Shown here in pieces: positions 45,086 to 53,147 of a DNA stretch of 64,000 bases. Under the pieces are notes generated by a model. It was not told where the DNA came from. It searched no databases and saw nothing but the letters and a program-made list of their open reading frames with translations. The stretch lies in NCBI RefSeq assembly GCF_900454025.1, contig NZ_UGQM01000001.1, forward strand, positions 4,464,001-4,528,000, written 5' to 3'. The stretch is from Mycolicibacterium gilvum (lineage in GTDB: Bacteria; Actinomycetota; Actinomycetes; Mycobacteriales; Mycobacteriaceae). A program made the translations under genes and the position numbers. How positions within the stretch are numbered: position 1 is the stretch's first letter; each line of letters begins with the position of its first letter.

Positions 45086-45957
45086 GCCAATCCCCTCACC
45101 GTGCGTTTCGGCGGACGGGCGCCTTGGATTGACGCAACCATCTCCAGTACTCGACGTGTGGGCCCCACCTCGTGTACCCGGAACACCGCCGCACCGTCGG
45201 CGGCCGCCAGAGCGGTCGCCGCCAGCGTGCCCTCGAGACGCTCGGTCAGGCCCACACCCAGAGTTTCCCCGACGAAATCCTTGTTGCTCAGCGCCATCAG
45301 GACCGGCCATCCAGTGTTTACAAGCTCTTTTACATGGCGCAACAAACTAAGACCGTGGTAAGTGTTCTTGCCGAAATCGTGGGTCGGATCGATCAGAATC
45401 CGGTCCCTGGAGACCCCGAGCGACACCGCACGCTCGGCCGCGGCGGTCACCTCGGCGAGGACGTCGTCGACCACACCACGCTCGGAGAGTCCGTAGTTGA
45501 CCCGGAACGGTCGGGTGCGCGGCACCGCGCCGCCGGTGTGCGAACAGACCAGGCCCGCGTCGAACTCCGCGGCCACGCCGGCGAGGTCGGGATCGGTGCC
45601 GCCCCAGGTGTCATTGATCAGGTCGGCGCCCGCGGCGCACGCCTGCTTGGCGACCGCGGCGCGCCACGTGTCGACGCTGATCACCTGGTCGGGAAACGTG
45701 CCCCGCAGCCACTCGATGAACGGCACGACGCGGGCGATCTCCTCGTCGACGTCGACGGTCGTCCCGGGTCCCGCCTTCACCCCGCCGACGTCGACGATGT
45801 CGGCCCCGTCCGCGATGACGCGGTGCGCGGCCTCCTTGGCGGCGTCGTCGCTGAACGTCGCGCCGCGGTCGTAGAAGGAGTCCGGCGTGCGGTTCACGAT
45901 CGCCATGATCAGCGCACGATCACCCGCGACCGGACGGCCCAGAAACGTCGACTGCAC
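45082..45957 (-). CDS. folP2: Dihydropteroate synthase homolog FolP2
   Basis: The 291-aa TIM-barrel protein resembles dihydropteroate synthase: ALIMAIVNRTPDSFYDRGAT, VISVDTWRAAVAKQACAAGA and LINDTWGGTDPDL. The sulfonamide/pABA loop differs from real DHPS: the usual GGESTRPG is replaced by GGVKAGPG. FolP2 of M. tuberculosis and M. leprae is reported to lack DHPS activity. It starts with GTG 45957 and is coupled to gpgS by ATGA, so a role in the same pathway is suspected but unproven. Confidence 0.92.
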   Translation of the reverse strand: MQSTFLGRPVAGDRALIMAIVNRTPDSFYDRGATFSDDAAKEAAHRVIADGADIVDVGGVKAGPGTTVDVDEEIARVVPFIEWLRGTFPDQVISVDTWRAAVAKQACAAGADLINDTWGGTDPDLAGVAAEFDAGLVCSHTGGAVPRTRPFRVNYGLSERGVVDDVLAEVTAAAERAVSLGVSRDRILIDPTHDFGKNTYHGLSLLRHVKELVNTGWPVLMALSNKDFVGETLGVGLTERLEGTLAATALAAADGAAVFRVHEVGPTRRVLEMVASIQGARPPKRTVRGLA

Positions 45958-45996
45958 ATTCCCAGGCTACGGTTCACCGCGAATCCGGCGCGCTCG

Positions 45997-46013
45997 ACGA
46001 CGCTCGGCGTCGT
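45997..46013. terminator. Hairpin between fadD6 and folP2
   Basis: ACGACGC (45997-46003) and GCGTCGT (46007-46013) pair perfectly around TCG, with TTT following on the plus strand. It lies in the 77-base gap between fadD6 and folP2, both read on the minus strand, so it may separate their transcripts. In that direction there is no U-tract. Confidence 0.5.
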
Positions 46014-46034
46014 TTTGCGCGCCCGATCCGCCCG

Positions 46035-47837
46035 CTACTTGGGCTTCTTGCCGTCCTTCACCTCGACGAGGTACTCCTCGTAGAACTCGACGTAGCCCTC
46101 CTCGCGGCCGGAGAGCACGTAGATCGGGTCCTCGACCTTCACGTCGTCCTCGTCGCCCTCGCCGCTGGAGCCGCCATAGCCCTCCTTGCGCAGGTCGCCC
46201 TTCTGACTCTTGAAGGTCGACGTGTGCGCCAGCTCCTCGACGATGCGCACGAACAGCGGCACCGCATAGCCGGGCAGCTTGTCGAAGGCGGCCTTGGCCA
46301 GCGCCTTGCCGTCGAACTCCTTGCCGTCCTTGAGCTGGATCGCGACCATGCCCGCGCGACCGCCGGTGTCGGGGACCTCGACACCGAACACCGTGGCCTC
46401 CTCGACCTGCGGATCGGTCGACACGGCCGCCTCCACCTCGGTGGTTGCGACGTTCTCGCCCTTCCACCGGAACGTGTCGCCGAGCCGGTCGGTGAAGGCG
46501 GCGTGACCGAACCCCTGGCTGCGCATCAGGTCGCCGGTGTTGAACCACACGTCGCCGTCCTTGAACGCGTCGCGCACCAGCTTCTTCTCCGACTCCTTCT
46601 TGTCGGTGTAGCCGTCGAAGGGCTGGAAGTTGCTGACCTTCGACAGCAGCAGGCCGGGCTCGCCCTTCTTGACCTTCTTCACGCGCCCGTTCTCGTCGCG
46701 GAGGGGGTCACCGGACTCGTCGTACTCGACGAACGCGATCGGGCTGGGGCAGATGCCGGTCGTCTTGTCGAGGTTGAAGAAGTTGACGAACGCGGTGTTG
46801 CTCTCGCTGGCGGAGTAGAACTCGCACACCCTGTCGATGCCGAACCGCTTCGTGAAGTCGTCCCAGATGGCGGGGCGCAGACCGTTCCCGCAGATGACCC
46901 GGACCTTGTGCTTGCGGTCGGTGGGTTTCTCGGGCTGGTTGAGCAGATAGGCGCAGATCTCACCGATGTAGACGAACGCGGTGGCGTCGTAGCGGATCAC
47001 GTCGTCCCAGAACTTCGACGCCGAGAACGACTTGCCGATCGCCAGGGTCGCACCGGAGTTCAGCACCGACGACAACGCGACCGTCAGCGCGTTGTTGTGG
47101 TAGAGCGGCAGGCAGCAGTAGAGCGTGTCGTTGCTGTTGAGGCGCATTCCGAGCCCGCCGAAGCCGGCGAGCGCGCGCAGCCAGCGGTAGTGGGTCATCA
47201 CGCTGGCCTTGGGCATTCCGGTGGTCCCGGAGGTGAAGATGTAGAACGCCTTGTCCTTGGCGAGCACCGCGGACGTGGTGGCCGGGTTGGTCGTCGGCGC
47301 CGTCTCGGCGAGCTTCTTGAGCTCGTCGAGCGTCATCAGCCCGTCGGTGTCGGCCCCGGATTCGGTGATCGGCTCCACGAAATCGGTCTCGGCGACCATC
47401 ACCGAGGCGGACAGCAGCCCGACGCTGTGCTTGAGCACCTCGTCGCGCTGGTGGTAGTTGAGCATCCCGGAGATGGCGCCGCACTTGACCGCGGCGAGCA
47501 TCAGCAGGATCGGCTCGGGCGAGTTGCGCATCATGATGCCGACGACGTCACCGTGGCCCACACCCTTGGCGGCGAGCACCGCGGCGTACCGGTTGACGAT
47601 CTCGTTGGCCTCGCCGTAGGTGATCTCGCGGTCCTCGAACTTGAGGAAGACGTTGTTCGAGTACTGCGCGGCCCGGTCCTGGAAGACCTTGCCGATCGAG
47701 GTCTTCGCCGAGGGGCGCGCGCCGAACCCGGTGACGACGCCCCGCAGCATCGTCGGCGTGTCCTTCACCAACCCCGGCACCTGCTTGGCGATATCGAGCA
47801 GCCCGACGCTGCTGCGGGTCCCCGACTTGTTGCTCAC
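46035..47837 (-). CDS. fadD6: Long-chain acyl-CoA synthetase FadD6
   Basis: The 600-aa AMP-forming enzyme activates long or very long fatty acids to CoA esters and may assist uptake, as in the FATP/ACSVL group. The P-loop is YIFTSGTTGMPKASVMTHYR, followed by the motif YGEANEIVNRYAAVLAAKGV near the start, LYHNNALTVAL, and the FATP signature GDTFRWKGENVATTEVEAAV. It starts at GTG 47837. The LOG gene is 34 bases upstream on the same strand, and gpgS-folP2 lies downstream after a hairpin, as in the Rv1205-Rv1206-Rv1207-Rv1208 order. Confidence 0.93.
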   Translation of the reverse strand: MSNKSGTRSSVGLLDIAKQVPGLVKDTPTMLRGVVTGFGARPSAKTSIGKVFQDRAAQYSNNVFLKFEDREITYGEANEIVNRYAAVLAAKGVGHGDVVGIMMRNSPEPILLMLAAVKCGAISGMLNYHQRDEVLKHSVGLLSASVMVAETDFVEPITESGADTDGLMTLDELKKLAETAPTTNPATTSAVLAKDKAFYIFTSGTTGMPKASVMTHYRWLRALAGFGGLGMRLNSNDTLYCCLPLYHNNALTVALSSVLNSGATLAIGKSFSASKFWDDVIRYDATAFVYIGEICAYLLNQPEKPTDRKHKVRVICGNGLRPAIWDDFTKRFGIDRVCEFYSASESNTAFVNFFNLDKTTGICPSPIAFVEYDESGDPLRDENGRVKKVKKGEPGLLLSKVSNFQPFDGYTDKKESEKKLVRDAFKDGDVWFNTGDLMRSQGFGHAAFTDRLGDTFRWKGENVATTEVEAAVSTDPQVEEATVFGVEVPDTGGRAGMVAIQLKDGKEFDGKALAKAAFDKLPGYAVPLFVRIVEELAHTSTFKSQKGDLRKEGYGGSSGEGDEDDVKVEDPIYVLSGREEGYVEFYEEYLVEVKDGKKPK

Positions 47838-47871
47838 TGTGCCTCCGCTGTCTCCGCTGCTGCTGTGTGGG

Positions 47872-48435
47872 TCACCCTAACGGTGGTGCGCAGGCGGTCA
47901 GAGCCGCGTCGACGTCGTCGACGACGACGAGGGAATCCATCGCGTCCTGTGCGACGTACCCCGTCCCGACCAACCCCCGCAACCACGCCAGGAGGCCGTC
48001 GTAGTGCCCAACAGTGTCGAGCATCACGATCGGCTTGGTGTGCATACCCAAATAGCCGGCTGTCCAGGCTTCGAAGAATTCTTCGAGGGTGCCGATGCCG
48101 CCGGGCAGCGCGAGGAACGCGTCGGCGCGGTCCTCCATCACCTGTTTGCGCTCGCGCATGGTGTCGGTCACGACGAGCTCGTCGGCCTCGGTGTCGGCGA
48201 CCTCCCGGTGGACGAGCGCCTTCGGGATCACCCCGACGGTGTAGCCGCCGTGCGAACGCGCGGCGGCCGCCACCGCACCCATCGCCGAGACGTTGCCGCC
48301 ACCGGAGACGAGAGTCCACCCCCGGTCGGCGATCCCCGCACCGACTTTGCGGGCGAGTTCCATCAGCTCGGGATGCACCGGGCCCGACGCACAGTAGACG
48401 CAGACGGCCCACTCACGGTCTGGATCTCGGGACAC
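47872..48435 (-). CDS. LOG-family nucleoside 5'-monophosphate phosphoribohydrolase (Rv1205-like)
   Basis: The 187-aa Rossmann-fold enzyme removes ribose-5-phosphate from (cytokinin) nucleotides. Signature motifs are VCVYCASG, VSGGGNVSAMGA, RKQVMEDRADAF (catalytic Arg region) and LALPGGIGTLEEFFE (PGGxGTxxE). In M. tuberculosis Rv1205 is a proteasome substrate whose accumulation raises cytokinins and aldehydes. It starts at GTG 48435, divergent from the AAA ATPase gene with 31 bases between. Confidence 0.93.
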   Translation of the reverse strand: MSRDPDREWAVCVYCASGPVHPELMELARKVGAGIADRGWTLVSGGGNVSAMGAVAAAARSHGGYTVGVIPKALVHREVADTEADELVVTDTMRERKQVMEDRADAFLALPGGIGTLEEFFEAWTAGYLGMHTKPIVMLDTVGHYDGLLAWLRGLVGTGYVAQDAMDSLVVVDDVDAALTACAPPLG

Positions 48436-48466
48436 ACCACCAACCTATCCGCATAGACTCCGGCTT

Positions 48467-50449
48467 GTGCCTGCGCCTCTGCCTCTCGGTTGGGTGATCG
48501 CGCCCGCTGAACCGGCCCTTGACCAGCTCGAACTCGGTGTCCGGACGCGCGCAGGCGCCGTGCTGATCGGCCCGGCGGGGGTCGGCAAGTCGACGCTGGC
48601 GCGCCTGGCCGCCGAACACCTGGCCCCGGACTTCCCGCGCATCGACTGGGTGTCGGCGACGACGGCACGGCAGGGCGTGCCGTTCGCCGCGTTCGAGAAC
48701 CTGGTGACGGTCCCCGAGACGGGGTCGACGACCGTGGTGTTGCGCGCGGCCAGAGACCAGCTCGGCGACGGGCGTCTGCTCGTCGTCGACGACGCGCATC
48801 TGCTCGACCCGTTGTCGGCGGCACTGGTCTACCAGTTGGCCGCCGAGGGTGCGGTCCGCCTCCTGCTGACCGCGACCGTGGCCGACACCCCGGTGCCCGC
48901 GGAGGTGACCGCGCTGTGGCACGACGGCCTGGTCGCCCGGGTCGACGTGCAACCGCCGGGACACGAGGACGGCAGGCTGCGCGCGCAGATCGGCGAGTTC
49001 GTCGCGACGCTGCCCGTCCCGGTCCGCTCGGTGCTGGGCTTCCTGACGGTGTGGGACCCGTTGTCGCGTGCCGATGCCGACGCACTGGCCGGAGCCGATG
49101 CGGTGCGCGACGCACTGGCCTGCGGCGCCGCGACGCTCACCGGCGACGATCTGCGCCCGGCACACCCCCTGCTGCTCGACGCCGTCCGCGACGCACTCGG
49201 CGGCCCGGAGTTGCGGCGGTTGCGCACCGCCGTCGTCGCGCGCGCGACCGAGGCCGGTGAGGGTGTGGTGGCGCGGCTGCGCGCAGCTGCCCTGGCGGTG
49301 GACAGTGACGGTGCGCAGGCCCTGGTGGATGTGTGCGCCGCCGCGAACGAGGCCCTGCGGCTCGGCGATCTCGAGTTGAGCGAACGTCTCGGCCGCGCCG
49401 CACTGGGCCGGTCCCCCGGCCTGGCGGCCCGTCTCACGGTCGGCTACGCGCTGGCGTGGCAGGGGCGGGGCCGGGAGGCGGACGCGGTGCTCGCCGAGAT
49501 CGATCCGGGCTCGCTGTCCGAGGACGAGCTGCTGGCGTGGGCGCTGCCCACCGCGGCCAACCAGTTCTGGATGCTGTCGGAACCCGAACGGGCGACGGCG
49601 TTCCTGCAGGCGACCCGGGGCAAGATGACCTCCCCGGCGGCCCGCGTCACGCTCGACGCGCTGTCGGCCACGTTCACGATGAACGCCGGGAACCTGGGCC
49701 GGGCAACCGAACTCGCCACCGAGGTGCTGACGTCACCGGACGCCGATGACACCGCGGTCGGCTGGGCGGCGTCCGCGGCCGCGCTCAGCGCCGCGCGCAC
49801 GGGACGGTTCGACGAGGTCGACGCGCTCGCCGAACGGGCGCTGTCGGCGGGCCAACCGGGCCTGCTCCGCTTCACCAGCGGCTTCGGGCAGACCACCGCG
49901 CTGGTGATGACCGGGGAGCCGGAGCGGGCTCTCGAGCTCGCACAGCGGCTCGCCGATTTCGCCCAGCGCCGCCAGCCGGGCCGCGCGATCGGTGAGGTCC
50001 TGGTCGCCGACGTGCTGATCGCATCCGGGGAGCTTCCGCGCGCGGCGTCGCTGCTGCGGGAGGCCGCGGCCACGCTGGCGCCGACCGGGTATTCGTGGGG
50101 GCCGCTGGCCTGGATGCTGCTCGCGCAGGCACTCGGGCAGCTCGGGTTGACGGTCGAGGCGGGAAAAGCACTGTCGCGCGCGGAATCCCGGCACGGCCTC
50201 AAATCGATGCTGTTCGCCCCGGAGCTGGCGCTGGCGCGCGCGTGGACCATGGTCGCCCGCCGCGACACCCACGGTGCGGTGGCCGCGTCCCGGGAGGCGG
50301 TCAGAGCCGCCGAGCGCGGGGGCCAGACGGCGGTCGCGTTGCGCGCCGCGCGGGAGGGCGTCCGGGTGGGCGACCCGCGGGCCGCGGAGACGTTGCATCG
50401 GCTGTCGACCGAGCTCGATTGCGCGTTCGGGCGGGCCGCGGCGACGTAG
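48467..50449 (+). CDS. AAA ATPase with TPR-like helical region (Rv1204c-like)
   Basis: The 660-aa protein has an N-terminal AAA/STAND-like ATPase: Walker A GPAGVGKST at residues 35-43, Walker B LLVVDDAHLLD near 104-114, and LLLTATVADTPVPAEVTALW. The remaining 400 residues are Ala/Leu-rich helical repeats (AEIDPGSLSEDELLAWALPT, AARTGRFDEVDALAERALSA). It resembles large LuxR-type ATPase regulators, but the C-terminal LuxR helix-turn-helix is missing; the protein ends in TELDCAFGRAAAT. The EspC-like gene starts 88 bases downstream on the same strand. Role unknown. Confidence 0.75.
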   Translation: MPAPLPLGWVIAPAEPALDQLELGVRTRAGAVLIGPAGVGKSTLARLAAEHLAPDFPRIDWVSATTARQGVPFAAFENLVTVPETGSTTVVLRAARDQLGDGRLLVVDDAHLLDPLSAALVYQLAAEGAVRLLLTATVADTPVPAEVTALWHDGLVARVDVQPPGHEDGRLRAQIGEFVATLPVPVRSVLGFLTVWDPLSRADADALAGADAVRDALACGAATLTGDDLRPAHPLLLDAVRDALGGPELRRLRTAVVARATEAGEGVVARLRAAALAVDSDGAQALVDVCAAANEALRLGDLELSERLGRAALGRSPGLAARLTVGYALAWQGRGREADAVLAEIDPGSLSEDELLAWALPTAANQFWMLSEPERATAFLQATRGKMTSPAARVTLDALSATFTMNAGNLGRATELATEVLTSPDADDTAVGWAASAAALSAARTGRFDEVDALAERALSAGQPGLLRFTSGFGQTTALVMTGEPERALELAQRLADFAQRRQPGRAIGEVLVADVLIASGELPRAASLLREAAATLAPTGYSWGPLAWMLLAQALGQLGLTVEAGKALSRAESRHGLKSMLFAPELALARAWTMVARRDTHGAVAASREAVRAAERGGQTAVALRAAREGVRVGDPRAAETLHRLSTELDCAFGRAAAT

Positions 50450-50536
50450 CCGGCAGGGATCCGCTCGAAAATCAGTGCGCTCGGTGCCGCGCCGGCGACT
50501 CTAGGATCGAGACACCGACGGATCCGGAGAGTTGTG

Positions 50537-51310
50537 ATGAGCCAGCCTTTTTCGGTGGATCCCGACGGCGTGCGCGCCCTCGGGGAGATCCACAGCGGTG
50601 TCGCCGCGGACCTGGGATCGATGTCTGCATCCGCAGCCGGGTCTCCACCGGTGACTGCGACCCACGGAACCATCGCGACCGCCGTGGACACCGCGCTCGG
50701 CGGCGCCCTGGGTAGCCGGGCCCGCTCGTTGACCCGCACTCGCAGCCTCAGCGAGACCATCTCCGAGCTGCTGCACCAGGCGACGCTGGCCTACGAGCGA
50801 GGCGACGAGCAGGGAGGCGACGCGATCCGCGCGGCGGCCGACGCGATGGCTCAGGATGAAGGCTCACAGACCACCGCGGGCGGCGCGACGACCGGCGGCA
50901 CCCCCGCCGGAGCGGATCCGTTCGCGCAGGCCGTCGGTCAGCTCGGCCAGCTCGGCCAGTTGTTCACCGCGCCGCTGGCAGCGCTGGCCCAGCCCCTGCA
51001 GCAGCTTCCCCAACAACTGATGCAGGGGCTGCAGCAGGCCGACCGATCAGCCACTGGCGCACCAGGAGTCGACACGAAGGCACCACCCGGTGCCGCCACC
51101 GCGGGGGCCGACGGCGCGGAGACCAGCCTCGACGAACCCGACGCCGAAACCGACGACGAAACCGACAACGAGGCACCCGAACGGGACTCCGAGGACGACG
51201 TCGAGGCGAGCCCCGGAGACGGTGCCGCTGCCGACCCGGCACACGCGGGTCCGACCGCCCCGGCACCGACCGCACCGAAGCCCGCGCCGATCCGCCCCGC
51301 ACTCGGTTAG
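50537..51310 (+). CDS. EspC-like (DUF2580) ESX secretion-associated protein
   Basis: The 257-aa protein begins with a helical domain of about 95 residues resembling EspC/DUF2580: FSVDPDGVRALGEIHSGVAA, then a proline turn (SPPVTATHG), then a second helix pair. It ends in the ESX export signal YxxxD: Tyr86 to Asp90 in AYERGDEQGG. A Gln/Leu-rich stretch and an acidic tail (DEPDAETDDETDNEAPERDS) follow. No ESX core gene lies in the window. ATG at 50537 has GGAGA 6 bases upstream; GTG at 50534 is less well placed. The corresponding M. tuberculosis gene is probably Rv1203c. Confidence 0.65.
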   Translation: MSQPFSVDPDGVRALGEIHSGVAADLGSMSASAAGSPPVTATHGTIATAVDTALGGALGSRARSLTRTRSLSETISELLHQATLAYERGDEQGGDAIRAAADAMAQDEGSQTTAGGATTGGTPAGADPFAQAVGQLGQLGQLFTAPLAALAQPLQQLPQQLMQGLQQADRSATGAPGVDTKAPPGAATAGADGAETSLDEPDAETDDETDNEAPERDSEDDVEASPGDGAAADPAHAGPTAPAPTAPKPAPIRPALG

Positions 51311-52938
51311 CCCTCTGCTCTCAACGACGCGTCGGCCAACCGGCCTTCTCCGAGGTGCAGCACGCGGCCCACGCCGATCGCGTCCAGGAACGCCACATCG
51401 TGGCTGACCACGACGAACGCGCCCCGGTAGGCGACCAACGCGCTCTGCAACTGGGCGATGCTGGTGAGGTCGAGGTTGTTCGTCGGTTCGTCGAGCAGCA
51501 GCAGGCGCGGCGCGGGCTCGGCGAACAGCACGCATGCCAGCGTCGCCCGCAACCGCTCGCCTCCCGACAGCGCCCGCACGGGGAGATCCACCGCATCGCC
51601 GCGGAACAGGAACTGCGCCAACAGATGTCTGCGCCGCGTCGCAGCCAGGGCGGGGGCCGACGTCGCCAGATTGTCCGACACCGTCCGGTCGTCGTCGAGC
51701 AGATCGAGACGTTGCGACAGGTAGGCCACCCGCCCGGCGGCAGCCTGCACCGTCCCCGCATCGGGCGCCAGATCCCCGCACAGCGTCCGCAGCAGGGTGG
51801 TCTTTCCGGTCCCGTTGCGGCCGGTCAGCGCGATCCGCTCCGGCCCCCGGATGGTCAGGTCCACCCCGGCGAGAAGAATTCGCCCATCCCGATGCACCTG
51901 TAACCCGCGGGCCTGCAACACCGTTCGTCCAGAAGGAACCCCGGTACCGGGCAACTCCAGTGCGAGTTCATCGCTGTCGCGGACGGCCCGCTCGGCAGTG
52001 TCGAGGCGGAGCTGCGCCTCGTCGATCCGGCGGGCGTGCACGTCGTCCGTCCGCGCGGCCGTCTCCTGCGCGCGGCGCTTTCGCGCGCCGGCGACGATCG
52101 TCGGCAGCCCGGCGTCCTTGAGCGTGCGTCGGGCTCTGCCCGACCGGCGGTCGGCGCGTTCGCGCGCCTGCTGACGCTGTCGCTGTTCGGTTTTGATCGC
52201 CTGCTCGGCGTTGCGGACCGCGTCGCGGGCGGCACGCTGCGCGTCTGCGACCGAGGCCCGATAGTCCGTGAAGTTGCCGCCGAAGGAGACGATGGCGCCG
52301 CGGTCGAGCTCGGCGATGCGGTCCATCCGGTCGAGCAGCACGCGGTCATGGCTGACGAGGACCAGGCAGCCGGCGAAGTCGTCGAGGGTGTCGTAGAGCG
52401 TGCCGCGGGCGGCGGCGTCGAGGTTGTTGGTCGGTTCGTCGAGCAGCAGGACGTCGGGTCGTCGCAACAGCTCGCGGGCGAGGCCCAGCGTCACCACTTC
52501 CCCGCCCGACAGCGATCGCAACGACCGGTCGAGCCCGACGTGCCCGAGACCGAGGCGGTCGAGCTGGGCGCGGGTGCGCTCTTCGACGTCCCAGTCGTCG
52601 CCGATCGCGGTGAATACGGCGTCGCGAGAATCCCCGTCAGACAGTGCTTTCAGCGCGTCGAGCGCCTCGGCGACACCCAGCACCTCGGCGACCCGTCGGT
52701 CGTCGAGAAGCGGAAGCGTCTGGGGCAGATGACCGATGGTGCCGTCGACGACGACTGTCCCTGCGGTGGGCGACAATTCGCCGGCAATGAGCCGCAGCAG
52801 CGTGCTCTTACCGGAGCCGTTCGATCCGACGAGTCCGGTGCGGCCGGGCCCCGCCCAGAAGTTCAGGTCGGTGAACAACGCCTTCGGAGGCCCGGTGTCG
52901 AAGGAGAAGGACAGATGGGTACAGGTGATCGACGGCAT
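51307..52938 (-). CDS. ABC-F family ATPase (ribosome-associated type)
   Basis: The 543-aa soluble protein has two ABC domains and no TM part. Domain 1 has GSNGSGKST, LSGGEVVTLGLAREL and VLLLDEPTNNLDAAA; domain 2 has GRNGTGKTT, LSGGERLRATLACVL and LLLLDEPTNNLDLTS. A basic helical linker of roughly 90 residues (KTEQRQRQQARERADRRSGR) separates them. ABC-F proteins act on the ribosome, some giving antibiotic resistance. The linker length alone does not tell which. It lies downstream of dapE, now cut off by the inserted IS element. Its stop overlaps the EspC-like gene by 4 bases (convergent). Confidence 0.88.
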   Translation of the reverse strand: MPSITCTHLSFSFDTGPPKALFTDLNFWAGPGRTGLVGSNGSGKSTLLRLIAGELSPTAGTVVVDGTIGHLPQTLPLLDDRRVAEVLGVAEALDALKALSDGDSRDAVFTAIGDDWDVEERTRAQLDRLGLGHVGLDRSLRSLSGGEVVTLGLARELLRRPDVLLLDEPTNNLDAAARGTLYDTLDDFAGCLVLVSHDRVLLDRMDRIAELDRGAIVSFGGNFTDYRASVADAQRAARDAVRNAEQAIKTEQRQRQQARERADRRSGRARRTLKDAGLPTIVAGARKRRAQETAARTDDVHARRIDEAQLRLDTAERAVRDSDELALELPGTGVPSGRTVLQARGLQVHRDGRILLAGVDLTIRGPERIALTGRNGTGKTTLLRTLCGDLAPDAGTVQAAAGRVAYLSQRLDLLDDDRTVSDNLATSAPALAATRRRHLLAQFLFRGDAVDLPVRALSGGERLRATLACVLFAEPAPRLLLLDEPTNNLDLTSIAQLQSALVAYRGAFVVVSHDVAFLDAIGVGRVLHLGEGRLADASLRAEG

Positions 52939-53023
52939 GCGGGAGCTCCCGGTGAGGTACGGACGAGGGTCTGGTTCCTCAGTGCGAGAGCATGTGTTTC
53001 ACGGTAGCGGCGGGGTCAACCGA

Positions 53024-53028
53024 TTAAG
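53024..53028. repeat. Target-site duplication, left (TTAAG)
   Basis: TTAAG directly precedes the left inverted repeat of the IS element and is repeated at 54700-54704. On the minus strand it belongs to the original 3' end of dapE. Confidence 0.85.
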
Positions 53029-53041
53029 CCTTGATCCACCG
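53029..53041 (+). repeat. IS left inverted repeat (IRL)
   Basis: CCTTGATCCACCG marks the left end; it matches the reverse complement of the right end at 12 of 13 bases. Confidence 0.85.
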
Positions 53042-53147
53042 ATCGAATAGGAGTTGGGGCGGGTTGTAAAAACGAAATGCCCTGTCGCGGTGAAAGAATG
53101 GGATTTGTCTAGGATCACATTCGGTCAGAACGAAGGGCATCTCGTAG

